This document shows, in pieces, positions 15,699 through 22,537 of a stretch of 28,060 nt of DNA. The translations under genes were made by a program, and so were the position numbers. The stretch's first letter is position 1. Every line of letters begins with the position of its first letter. Under the pieces are notes generated by a model. The model saw nothing but the letters and a program-made list of their open reading frames with translations, was not told the DNA's origin and searched no databases. Origin of the DNA: an uncultured Lachnospiraceae bacterium (lineage in GTDB: Bacteria; Bacillota; Clostridia; Lachnospirales; Lachnospiraceae); NCBI GenBank assembly GCA_910585075.1, contig CAJUED010000043.1, forward strand, positions 5,015 through 33,074, read 5' to 3'.

Positions 15699-15785
15699 AT
15701 GAGGGAAATTACTTATCAGGGACTGATGGGTGATGACCCCCATCCCACCGAAGCCGTAAAAGTCGTGGCAGACACAGCTAACTAA
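15699..15785 (+). other. Orphan 28-codon reading frame, possible gene remnant
   Basis: The frame reads MREITYQGLMGDDPHPTE then AVKVVADTAN and stops. It is open upstream to 15660 with a coding-like composition (ADNKKSAKSSAE). There is no ribosome site before the ATG. It looks like the C-terminal tail of a lost gene; I do not recognise the source. Confidence 0.25.
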
Positions 15786-15802
15786 ATACTCCCGATACAA
15801 CG

Positions 15803-15835
15803 AAAACATCCGGAAAGCAAAAATCCGGATGTTTT
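15803..15835. terminator. Intrinsic terminator, probably bidirectional
   Basis: AAAACATCCGG (15803-15813) pairs with CCGGATGTTTT (15825-15835) across an 11-base loop, and T residues continue after it on the plus strand. On the minus strand four T residues end the stem. It stands between the lipoprotein gene and the converging second module. Confidence 0.8.
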
Positions 15836-15876
15836 TTGTAACGGATTTACAGTCCGCCGGGCCAGGTATCCATGCG

Positions 15877-15933
15877 TTACTGCCACAGATTGGCGAGTTC
15901 TTCGCTCATCCCAAATTTTTCCCATAAATCCAT
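15877..15933 (-). other. Possible 18-residue peptide or remnant
   Basis: A minus-strand frame MDLWEKFGMSEELANLWQ with an AGGAG site nine bases before its ATG. It is 36 bases downstream of the truncated fragment at 15969-16025. It could be a real short peptide or a chance frame; there is no processing signal that would make it a pheromone. Confidence 0.25.
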
Positions 15934-15968
15934 GTAACATTTCTCCTGGTTTTATTTTTTCTTTTACT

Positions 15969-16025
15969 TTAATCTTCCTTTTCGGTGTTCTGCACATATT
16001 CCCACAAAGCGTTATATTTGCTCAT
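15969..16025 (-). pseudogene. Truncated N-terminus of a SKYNALWEY-type small protein
   Basis: The ATG at 16025 overlaps the stop of the preceding gene (ATGA) and the frame reads MSKYNALWEYVQNTEKED before a stop. Many Clostridia have a roughly 70-80-residue protein that begins S/NKYNALWEYI and continues through an LTFDEI-IAGIPIDHSFL-type core (annotated as DUF7662-like, from memory). Only the first about 12 residues are present here, so the rest was lost by deletion or rearrangement. Confidence 0.5.
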
Positions 16026-16600
16026 TTTTCTGTGAAACCGGAATGCTGTTTTCGGTATGTATCGTTGTCTTTCCGGCTTAATTCCTGCTCTACCTGCGCC
16101 AGTTTTTTCTCCAGCTCCCGGATTTTCTTTTCATCTCCGGAAGCTGACCGAATCTGCTGCTTAAGCTCCTGTTCTTTCTCCTTCAGATTCTTGATCTCCC
16201 GATCCACCTTATCTGTATTGCCGACACATATCTCTGCCGGCTTTCCCTGGCCGTTCCCGCCCATCTTCGGCCCTTTGCCATCCACACCTTTCCCGAAGTC
16301 ATCTTTATCTGCTTTCCGGTCTTTCTTTCCATCCCCATGGGCAGCTTTCGGGTCATCAAAAAAGATTTTCCGTTTGCCGTTTTCGTCCCGGCTTACCTGG
16401 TACAGCCCTGTAGGCTCTTTCCCCGATTTTTCACTACTGATGTATTCATCCTGCTGTCCTGACGGTTTTGATCCTTTTTCCTCTACTGCCTTCGCTGCTT
16501 CCGTTGCCTTTTCCGCTCCCTGGGCGGCCTGTTTTTCCTTTACCATTTCTGCGTAATCAGTTCCGAAATGATTACAGTTTCCATTCACTTGCATTGCCAT
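16022..16600 (-). CDS. Hydrophilic coiled-coil protein, function unknown
   Basis: A 192-residue, very polar protein without signal peptide or membrane helix. Residues 1-50 contain NCNHFGTDYAEMVKEKQAA and an Ala/Glu/Lys-rich helix; the middle (about 50-130) is low complexity, rich in Lys, Gly and Asp, with the ordered-looking phrase EYISSEKSGKEPTGLYQVS; residues about 130-178 form a coiled coil (IKNLKEKEQELKQQI, KKIRELEKKLAQVEQEL). I recall similar proteins in Lachnospiraceae sharing the EYISSEKSG-PTGLYQV and KDNDTYRKQ segments, but none with a known job. GGAGG stands nine bases before the ATG. It lies 29 bases downstream of the GHKL kinase gene and is probably its co-transcribed last gene. 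Confidence 0.8.
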   Translation of the reverse strand: MAMQVNGNCNHFGTDYAEMVKEKQAAQGAEKATEAAKAVEEKGSKPSGQQDEYISSEKSGKEPTGLYQVSRDENGKRKIFFDDPKAAHGDGKKDRKADKDDFGKGVDGKGPKMGGNGQGKPAEICVGNTDKVDREIKNLKEKEQELKQQIRSASGDEKKIRELEKKLAQVEQELSRKDNDTYRKQHSGFTEK

Positions 16601-16629
16601 AAATACATTCCTCCTTCCGTTTGATATGA

Positions 16630-18021
16630 TTATTTCTTTTTTCGGCCATAGGAAGCAGCAGGGTAATCCATTTGCTGTGGTATGTCTTCCGGATGCTGTG
16701 GGATGATCAGCAGCACACGAAGGACAAATACATTCCCCCGTGTCTCCGCATTCATGGCGCCGTCATATTTTTCCGCAATCATTTTTACATTTGACAGGCC
16801 CGTCCCCCTTTTGAAGGGACCTTTTCCATGGAAGCTGTTCTCAATCTCCATCATAAGGAAATCTCCCTGCATATGTCCTGATACATGGATATACTTTTCT
16901 GAGCCATCATCCATACTTTTGCATGCATGGATTGCATTGTCCAGAGCATTGGACAGGACAATACACAGGTCCATATCCCGCAGGCCGCTGGGATACTGCA
17001 GAGGAAGGGAACAGCTGACGCGGATTCCCATACGATTCGCTATTCCCAGTTTGTTCCCCATCAGGATATCCACCACCGGATTATTGGTGTTACAGGGGAA
17101 GGACATTTTTTCCGCCATATCATCCATATCCTCAATGTAATTTATGGCCTGTTCCACCTTTCCGCCCTGTAGAAGCTCCTTTACCACTGTAATGTGGTTT
17201 TTAATATCATGGCGGAATGACTTTGTCCCGTCGTAACGGGCCTTCGCTTCCTCCACGTACTGGTTCAGGAAATGTTCTTCCTGTTCTAACAGTGAAAATT
17301 CCGTGCTGAGGCGAAAATTCTGCTGCAATTTCTTATAAGAGAACAGGATGCAGAACAGGCTGGCAAGTCCCAGAAGATGCATGGCAAGCAGTTGACAGTT
17401 GCCGAACAGGTATCGGTATTTCGCAGATTCTTCTACTAAAATCTTATATTGAAATTCAAATTCAATCATATTGATGTACTTGCTCATAATAAATATCATC
17501 AGGATCGGGATGAAAACCAGGAACGTTTGCTGCATTTCTGCTGAAGGATAAAAATCATCCGTTGGAGAAAAGGAGCCGCCGGAAAAATAACGGTACACCA
17601 CATAATAACAAAGCCCGGTCAGCGCCAGTATCACCGCCTCGCTGAGCAGCATCACTGCAATACCGTTCGCAGCACAGAAATCCTCGGGCAGTAACGGGCA
17701 TAAAAGCTTTATCAGGGAATTCACAATTCCATAGCAGAGCATCATAATTTCAATTGCTAAAGCCGCATACAGAAGGGAAGACTTAAAATCCCTGCGGCAG
17801 ACAAAAATTCCGCATGCCGTAAGCAGAAGGGTAAGCACCGCAAAGCCAGTTATTGTATTGACCGGAACGAAATCGTTGACCATCACCACACATACCGAAA
17901 ACAGGAAATAAAGCGGAGGCCATATTTTCTTTTCCAGGATTTTTGTCAAAAAATAAACCTGGATAGACGTCTCGATAATACCCAAAATATATATACTGAA
18001 AAAATCTAAATACTCAGACAT
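16630..18021 (-). CDS. GHKL sensor histidine kinase (AgrC-like)
   Basis: A 463-residue membrane kinase. The first about 230 residues have six or so hydrophobic helices and the C-terminal half is a GHKL ATPase domain without the classical H-box. The phosphoacceptor is probably H271 in SFRHDIKNH, the AgrC/ComD signature, followed by N-box SNALDNAIHACK (357-368) and GTGLSNVKMIAEKYDG. Such kinases sense peptides at the membrane and phosphorylate LytTR regulators; the only LytTR regulator here is at 21515-22219, separated by four genes. The C-terminal tail (about 440-463) is a basic extension. It lies 24 bases after the permease gene and is likely in the same transcript. No peptide precursor or processing gene (AgrB/AgrD-like) is seen. 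Confidence 0.9.
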   Translation of the reverse strand: MSEYLDFFSIYILGIIETSIQVYFLTKILEKKIWPPLYFLFSVCVVMVNDFVPVNTITGFAVLTLLLTACGIFVCRRDFKSSLLYAALAIEIMMLCYGIVNSLIKLLCPLLPEDFCAANGIAVMLLSEAVILALTGLCYYVVYRYFSGGSFSPTDDFYPSAEMQQTFLVFIPILMIFIMSKYINMIEFEFQYKILVEESAKYRYLFGNCQLLAMHLLGLASLFCILFSYKKLQQNFRLSTEFSLLEQEEHFLNQYVEEAKARYDGTKSFRHDIKNHITVVKELLQGGKVEQAINYIEDMDDMAEKMSFPCNTNNPVVDILMGNKLGIANRMGIRVSCSLPLQYPSGLRDMDLCIVLSNALDNAIHACKSMDDGSEKYIHVSGHMQGDFLMMEIENSFHGKGPFKRGTGLSNVKMIAEKYDGAMNAETRGNVFVLRVLLIIPQHPEDIPQQMDYPAASYGRKKK

Positions 18022-18045
18022 TTTACCTGCATCCCTTTACGTTTT

Positions 18046-18741
18046 TTACATCAAATCACGGATTTCCGCTTTATAGACGGACAAAAGCGAAATCATTGTC
18101 AAAACTACAGGGAAGACCACATTATCCGCCATTGTAAAGTCACCCACATTTGCCTGTGTCAGGAAAATCAACAGGAACGAGGAAACAATCGTGGCCTTTG
18201 AAGACTTCATTGCCATGCCAATGAATAAAGCAATAAAGCCCATGGTAACAATCACAACTGATTTAACTATCAGCTGGACATAAAATTCCAAACCGGTCAT
18301 ATCAAAATCAATGGGAAATGATGACACCATAAAACGGGAACCCATCATAATGCAGCCATACAATAGCAGCTTTGTAAGAACAAGCGCCGTAAAATTGAAA
18401 ATCCATACCGCAAGCATCTGGGAAATAAGAATTCTCTGCCGCCTGATGGGATAGGAAAACATCAGATTCATGGTTTTATTCTTATAAGCACTGACGATAA
18501 AAGAGGACAGCATAACGCCTGTAAATACTAAAAATGATATACTGGTAAATAATTCAATGGGAGCAGATATGGTCTCATTGCCGGGCGCCGCATCAGGTAC
18601 CCCTGTATCCGGGTCATTTGCGATTCCCAGGTAAGCATGGGCAAATACAAACAGACACAGGACGCCAGCCAAAATAACGGCATTTCGCACATACTTTCCA
18701 ATATTATTTTTTTGCCATTCCAGTTTAATCAGTTTTAACAT
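18046..18741 (-). CDS. ABC-2 type permease, lantibiotic/bacitracin-immunity-like
   Basis: A 231-residue permease with about six hydrophobic helices and one extracellular loop (about 45-65). It starts MLKLIKLEWQKNNIGKYVRN, typical of BcrB-like and lantibiotic-immunity permeases that remodel the membrane or expel peptides. ATG at 18741 is chosen over the GTG one codon earlier because GGAGGTG then has six-base spacing. The start overlaps the end of the ATPase gene (18725-18741), so translation is coupled. Its partner is the ATPase at 18725-19657. Confidence 0.88.
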   Translation of the reverse strand: MLKLIKLEWQKNNIGKYVRNAVILAGVLCLFVFAHAYLGIANDPDTGVPDAAPGNETISAPIELFTSISFLVFTGVMLSSFIVSAYKNKTMNLMFSYPIRRQRILISQMLAVWIFNFTALVLTKLLLYGCIMMGSRFMVSSFPIDFDMTGLEFYVQLIVKSVVIVTMGFIALFIGMAMKSSKATIVSSFLLIFLTQANVGDFTMADNVVFPVVLTMISLLSVYKAEIRDLM

Positions 18742-19657
18742 CACTTTCCACCTCCGTTGTCATTTTAAGAAAATAATCTTCCAGCGTCTCAGCCTTCTTT
18801 CCAAAAGCGGTTACCGGGACATCATTCAGTGCTAACTCCTTCGATAACTCCTGTGTGGAAACATGGCTGTCATAAATACGTATCTGTCCATCCTCCATAA
18901 TTTTAAAGTTCGTAATCCCAAGTTTCTCACACAGCACATACGCCGCCTTCCGTGAGTCCTGTGCTGATAACTCAATATAGGCCAGGCTCATCTGCTCAAT
19001 TTCTTCCATGCTGATTTCTTTCCTCATCCTGCCACGGTTAATCACACCGATGGTATCTGCAATGCTTTCAATCTCCGAAAGTATATGGCTGGAGATCAGA
19101 ATGGTAATCCCGTATTCCCCGCAAAGAGTTTTTAACAGTTCACGAATCTGCTTCATGCCGGCAGGGTCAAGTCCGTTTGTGGGCTCATCCAGGATAAGCA
19201 GCTCCGGTTTACAGAGAATCGCCCTTGCGATCCCCAGACGTTCTTTCATTCCGAGAGAGTAATTCTTTACAGGCTTTCCGGCCGCACCTGTCAAATCTAG
19301 CATATCGAGGGCATTTTCAATACTGCCATGATGATAGTAACCCATATACTCGGTATGAAGCTTTAAATTCTCATATCCTGTCATATGGTCGTAAAAGGTG
19401 GGAAACTCGATTATACTCCCCATTCGTTTCAGCACTTCGTAAGACTGCGGTGTGAGTGTTTCACCAAAAATTTCTACTTTTCCATCCGTAGGCTTCCAAA
19501 GATTTGTGATCATTTTCATAACTGTGGTTTTTCCTGCTCCGTTTGGCCCAAGGAACCCGTAAATTTCACCTTTCTTAACATGGAGATTCACATCACTGAC
19601 CAGCTCTTTTTCTCCAATCGCCTTTGTAAGGTGATATGTCTGCAAAATATATGGCAT
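18725..19657 (-). CDS. ABC transporter ATP-binding protein, BcrA-like
   Basis: A 310-residue ATPase: Walker A GPNGAGKTT (37-45), signature YSLGMKERLGIARA (133-146), Walker B LLILDEPTNGLD (153-164) and switch H191. The length, the SLGM signature and the roughly 80-residue C-terminal extension fit the BcrA/lantibiotic-protection group. A GGAGG site lies eight bases before ATG. It is preceded by a 129-base gap with its own promoter candidate and a palindrome, so expression probably can be raised separately from the two-component genes upstream, as is usual for immunity transporters. Confidence 0.95.
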   Translation of the reverse strand: MPYILQTYHLTKAIGEKELVSDVNLHVKKGEIYGFLGPNGAGKTTVMKMITNLWKPTDGKVEIFGETLTPQSYEVLKRMGSIIEFPTFYDHMTGYENLKLHTEYMGYYHHGSIENALDMLDLTGAAGKPVKNYSLGMKERLGIARAILCKPELLILDEPTNGLDPAGMKQIRELLKTLCGEYGITILISSHILSEIESIADTIGVINRGRMRKEISMEEIEQMSLAYIELSAQDSRKAAYVLCEKLGITNFKIMEDGQIRIYDSHVSTQELSKELALNDVPVTAFGKKAETLEDYFLKMTTEVESDVKTD

Positions 19658-19699
19658 TTTCGCTGCCTCCTTTCGGGGAATCTCAATTCCTTGATGCCT

Positions 19700-19742
19700 A
19701 TTGTAGCAGTTATAATTTTCAAAACTGTTGCGTAAATCTTAC
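19700..19742 (-). promoter_or_regulatory. Candidate promoter/operator of the BcrAB-like transporter
   Basis: On the minus strand TGC-TACAAT (19708-19700) is an extended -10, about 43 bases before the ATPase start, with no good -35. A GTAA-N3-TTAC inverted repeat (19732-19742) is centred about 35 bases upstream of the -10, a usual place for an activating response regulator. Confidence 0.4.
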
Positions 19743-19759
19743 AAATTTCTTTCGCAGCG

Positions 19760-19784
19760 TGCCGGTAAGATATTTCTCCCGGCA
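19760..19784 (-). other. Small hairpin after the OmpR-type kinase gene
   Basis: TGCCGG (19760-19765) pairs with CCGGCA (19779-19784) over a 13-base loop, two bases beyond the kinase stop. There is no T run, so termination would be partial at best. Confidence 0.3.
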
Positions 19785-19786
19785 TA

Positions 19787-20728
19787 TCAATAGGACATTT
19801 TTCTCAGCCGGAGGGTAAAAGTGGTCTTTACATAAGGTGCGCTCTCTAAAAGCAGTTCCCCGCCAAGCTGTCGGGCCAGATTTCTGGCAATCGTCAGACC
19901 CAGACCATTCCCCTGTATACTGCGGCTTCGTGAATCCTCCATCGTAAAAAGACGGTCAAACACACTTTCCGAAAAAGCCCTCTCAATTCCTTTTCCCTTG
20001 TCAACCACATCAATATACACATTGTTTTTGTCTGTCCTTAGAAAGATACCCAGATATTTTCCGTCGGAACCGTAACGGACCACATTTGAAACAAGATTAA
20101 ATAAGATACGCTTAAGGGCCTCCTGATTGCCCTGAATATAGACAGCCCCTTCCGGTAATGTAATCTCAACCTGAAAATCGGCTTTTGTAAGGATTTCATA
20201 AAAGTCTAAAATGCTTTCACGGCATACCCTGCAGATATCTATCCTTGAAAGCTCCATATCCGTGTCCCCTGCTTCTATCTTTGCAAGGGTAAAAAACTGG
20301 TCGATCAGCTCCATGACGCCCCTCGCCTTCTGCTCGGTTTTTGCCAGCATTTCCGGTGTGGCCTGCCCGTTTATCCTCATGATCTCCAGATACCCCAAAA
20401 CAACCGTCATGGGCGTTTTCATATCATGGGAGATATTGGACAACATTCTTTTGGAAGCAATCTGGGAGCTGCGGTAATCGGCTCTCACCTTCAAATGTTC
20501 TTCCAAAAGACGGTTAATCTGTGCAGCCAGTTCCATAAGCTCTTTGTTCTCCGTAAACAGCATGATTCTTTCACTGCTGTCCGTATCTATGATTTCACCC
20601 AGCTTATTGTAAATCTCTCTTAATTTTCTCTGTGTCCCTGTCCAAAACACGTACTGCTGATAGAGAACAATACCTGTCAGCGCCAACACACAAAGGCACA
20701 GAAAAAATATAACCGTCCCGCCCCTCAT
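19787..20728 (-). CDS. Sensor histidine kinase paired with the OmpR-type regulator
   Basis: A 313-residue kinase with a single N-terminal hydrophobic helix (about 5-25) and hence at most a very small outside part. A helical linker (about 30-90) leads to H101 in SNISHDMKTPMTVVLGYLE. The ATPase domain has the N-box LFNLVSNVVRYG, where Asn-to-Val changes make it slightly unusual, the G1 box as DKGKGI and G2 GNGLGLTIAR. The ATG overlaps the regulator stop (ATGA, 20725-20728). Similar short kinases stand beside bacitracin/lantibiotic-immunity ABC genes, which fits the transporter just downstream. It must get its input from another membrane component or within the membrane. Confidence 0.92.
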   Translation of the reverse strand: MRGGTVIFFLCLCVLALTGIVLYQQYVFWTGTQRKLREIYNKLGEIIDTDSSERIMLFTENKELMELAAQINRLLEEHLKVRADYRSSQIASKRMLSNISHDMKTPMTVVLGYLEIMRINGQATPEMLAKTEQKARGVMELIDQFFTLAKIEAGDTDMELSRIDICRVCRESILDFYEILTKADFQVEITLPEGAVYIQGNQEALKRILFNLVSNVVRYGSDGKYLGIFLRTDKNNVYIDVVDKGKGIERAFSESVFDRLFTMEDSRSRSIQGNGLGLTIARNLARQLGGELLLESAPYVKTTFTLRLRKMSY

Positions 20729-21426
20729 AATTCCTCCCCCAGCTTATAACCGATTCCCCAAACCGTAAGTATATACCTTGGATTACGGGAGTCCTCCTCT
20801 ACCTTATTCCGCAGTCTGCTGATATGCACATTTACCGCATTTTCATCCCCATAATAAGCGTCCTTCCATACAAGAGAGTAAAGCTGTTCTTTTGTATAAA
20901 CCTTTTTGGGATTTAACATCAGCAGCTTTAATATTTCAAATTCTTTTGCCGTTAACGGGACTGTTTTTCCACTTTTGGCAAGGGTATGGTCAGACAGGTT
21001 CATCACCAGTTCTCCGGCTGTGAGAACAGAAGGCGCCTCTGGGTCAGGACTGTCATATTGCATGGTTCTTCGCAGAGCTGCTTTTATCCGTGCCAGAACC
21101 TCCACAACGGAAAATGGCTTCGTAATGTAATCGTCCGCTCCCAGCCCCAATCCCAATGTCTTATCGCTCTCACTGTCCTTTGCGGAAATAATGATAATCG
21201 GGACAAAACTGCTTTTGCGGATATGCTCCATGACATCCATACCGCTGATTTTAGGTATCATTAAATCCAGGAGAACGATATGAACAGGAGTATCATCAAA
21301 TTTTCTGCAGGCCTCCTGTCCGTCGAAGGCGCAGATCACATCATAATTTTCCGCCCTCAAATAATTTTTTAACATTTCGCTGATTTCCGTGTCATCCTCA
21401 ACCAACAAGATTTTATAATTGTTCAT
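20725..21426 (-). CDS. OmpR/PhoB-type response regulator
   Basis: A 233-residue regulator: receiver domain with D11-D12, phosphoacceptor D54 in VLLDLMIPKISG, ISAKDSESDK and YITKPFS, then a winged-helix domain (about 133-231) with LTAKEFEILKLLM and INVHISRLRNKVEE-like end (VNVHISRLRNKVEED). The ribosome site (AAAGGA) is rather far, about 12 bases, from the ATG, so translation may be modest or coupled to upstream signals. The 88-base gap to the LytTR gene contains a palindrome and short direct repeats. It probably controls the BcrAB-like transporter downstream. Confidence 0.93.
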   Translation of the reverse strand: MNNYKILLVEDDTEISEMLKNYLRAENYDVICAFDGQEACRKFDDTPVHIVLLDLMIPKISGMDVMEHIRKSSFVPIIIISAKDSESDKTLGLGLGADDYITKPFSVVEVLARIKAALRRTMQYDSPDPEAPSVLTAGELVMNLSDHTLAKSGKTVPLTAKEFEILKLLMLNPKKVYTKEQLYSLVWKDAYYGDENAVNVHISRLRNKVEEDSRNPRYILTVWGIGYKLGEEL

Positions 21427-21450
21427 AGCTGTTTACTTTCCTTTAATTTC

Positions 21451-21512
21451 CGTAACGACTCCGGCAATGGTGATAAGCGCTTATTTCCTGTTACGAAAAT
21501 CCCTCAAAAAAT
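21451..21512 (-). promoter_or_regulatory. Palindromic gap between the LytTR and OmpR regulators
   Basis: CGTAAC (21451-21456) and GTTACG (21490-21495) enclose a perfect 12-bp palindrome ATAAGCGCTTAT (21473-21484). Just beyond, on the minus strand, AGGGATTTT occurs twice about 11-12 bp apart. No consensus promoter is seen. It may be an operator or an mRNA structure. Confidence 0.4.
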
Positions 21513-21514
21513 CC

Positions 21515-22219
21515 CTATATATTCTTCATATACTGCAAAACAACACTGGAAAACTCTCTGTTTCGAAGCCGTGATACAGGGACCTCCCTGCCGTCCTCCA
21601 TAAGCGCCGCCCCGTTTCTGTAACTCTTTAAGTATTTCAGATTGATCAGAAAGCTCCTGTGGCATTTGAAAAACCGGTTATCCAGTTTTGTTTCAAGATT
21701 TTCCATTTTATCATAGTAATCAATCACATCTCCCGACCTTAAATGCAGGTATACCTTCCTGTCGATAATCTCGCAGAAAACAATATCGTCAAATGGGACA
21801 ATGGTACTCTCGTATCCCTTCTGAACAAGCAGGTTGGCTTCATCCGCATCCTGTATCGCTGTAAATAACCGTTCCATGGTTCTCTTAAACTGCCCTTTTT
21901 CCACCGGCTTCACCAGATAGTCATATGCCTGTACTTCAAAGGATTGGAATACCATTTCCTTAAGAACCGTTATGAAGATCAAAAAGCCTTTAAACTTGTG
22001 GTCGCGCAATTTTCTTGCTGTCTCTATGCCATTTGTCTCTCCTATCCGGATGTCAAGAAAAAGAATGTCTATTTTCCTGCCGTATCTGAGCAGGTCTTCT
22101 GCGTTTGCAAACTGAGAAACCGATATTTCCATATTCTTATCACGAAAGAAATCAGATACCATTCCCTTAATCTGGTCTGACATATGCTTTTCATCATCGC
22201 ATATCGCAATATGAATCAT
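21515..22219 (-). CDS. LytTR-family response regulator (AgrA-like)
   Basis: A 234-residue regulator: receiver domain with acidic DDE (8-10), phosphoacceptor D56 in ILFLDIRIGETNG and YLVKP, followed by a LytTR DNA-binding domain (about 130-230) with FKCHRSFLINLKYLKSY and VPVSRLRNREF, the usual LytTR landmarks. ATG at 22219 is preferred because MIHIAICDDE is the normal start and GGGAGGTG stands about ten bases before it; the frame also opens at a GTG at 22231 inside that ribosome site. A good promoter is at 22247-22275. It heads the minus-strand module and its probable kinase is the AgrC-like protein at its far end. Confidence 0.93.
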   Translation of the reverse strand: MIHIAICDDEKHMSDQIKGMVSDFFRDKNMEISVSQFANAEDLLRYGRKIDILFLDIRIGETNGIETARKLRDHKFKGFLIFITVLKEMVFQSFEVQAYDYLVKPVEKGQFKRTMERLFTAIQDADEANLLVQKGYESTIVPFDDIVFCEIIDRKVYLHLRSGDVIDYYDKMENLETKLDNRFFKCHRSFLINLKYLKSYRNGAALMEDGREVPVSRLRNREFSSVVLQYMKNI

Positions 22220-22246
22220 ACTGGCGCACACCTCCCTGAAATTGAT

Positions 22247-22275
22247 ATTGTACCATTCGTTTTTTGCGAAGACAA
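22247..22275 (-). promoter_or_regulatory. Promoter of the LytTR-headed module
   Basis: On the minus strand TTGTCT (22275-22270), a 17-base spacer and TACAAT (22252-22247); the -10 lies about 28 bases before the start codon at 22219. No pair of LytTR-type repeats was recognised beside it. Confidence 0.65.
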
Positions 22276-22359
22276 TAAAAATGCTTTGAAATGTATTTTC
22301 ATTGCCGCAGACAGCATAGGTTCAAAAAACATCTTTTCTCTTTCTTCATTCAATCTTAA

Positions 22360-22386
22360 ACAATTCTTTTTGTTTTATAGAATTGT
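22360..22386. other. AT-rich inverted repeat between the divergent modules
   Basis: ACAATTCT (22360-22367) and AGAATTGT (22379-22386) are perfect eight-base arms around an 11-base loop. Its right arm overlaps the -35 of the plus-strand promoter, so it could be an operator. Confidence 0.4.
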
Positions 22387-22411
22387 GTTCCTACTAAACA
22401 TTAATTATAAT
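22383..22411 (+). promoter_or_regulatory. Promoter of the Bce-type two-component genes
   Basis: TTGTGT (22383-22388), a 17-base spacer and a perfect TATAAT (22406-22411). Transcription would begin near 22418 and give a leader of about 120 bases before the regulator ATG, long enough for the leader peptide and hairpin listed separately. Confidence 0.65.
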
Positions 22412-22460
22412 TATATCCATAAATCGAAATTCGTCTTTACGATTCAGACGGTAATTTAAT

Positions 22461-22508
22461 AGAAGCAGGAGCGCCCATCATGTACTGTGAAAATTTGATT
22501 CTGCTTCT
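22461..22508 (+). promoter_or_regulatory. Inverted repeat in the leader of the Bce-type regulator
   Basis: AGAAGCAG (22461-22468) is perfectly complementary to CTGCTTCT (22501-22508) across 32 bases. The left arm includes part of the AGGAG ribosome site of the leader ORF and the right arm is inside that ORF, so pairing and translation would exclude each other. Confidence 0.45.
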
Positions 22509-22518
22509 CTTTCAATAA
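22480..22518 (+). CDS. Possible 12-residue leader peptide
   Basis: ATG at 22480 opens a 12-codon frame, MYCENLILLLFQ, ending at a TAA 19 bases before the regulator start. An AGGAG site stands eight bases upstream of the ATG, as for a real gene, and both lie downstream of a good promoter. The peptide is hydrophobic with no known family. Short leader ORFs with stem-forming sequences control several antibiotic-resistance genes; here the idea is an inference. Confidence 0.4.
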   Translation: MYCENLILLLFQ

Positions 22519-22537
22519 CGAAAGACGGAGGTCCATG

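Noticed and set aside
15782..15997. Minus-strand frame of 71 codons
   Set aside because: It crosses a strong terminator and has a mixed composition; the 18-codon frame beginning at 15933 has the better ribosome spacing.
16032..16556. Plus-strand frame of 174 codons
   Set aside because: Ser/Phe/Pro-rich mirror of the Lys/Glu/Gly-rich coiled-coil gene.
16022..22219. Complete Agr-type quorum-sensing locus
   Set aside because: A kinase and a LytTR regulator are present, but no AgrB-like protease or AgrD-like precursor could be found, so a full autoinduction circuit is not supported.
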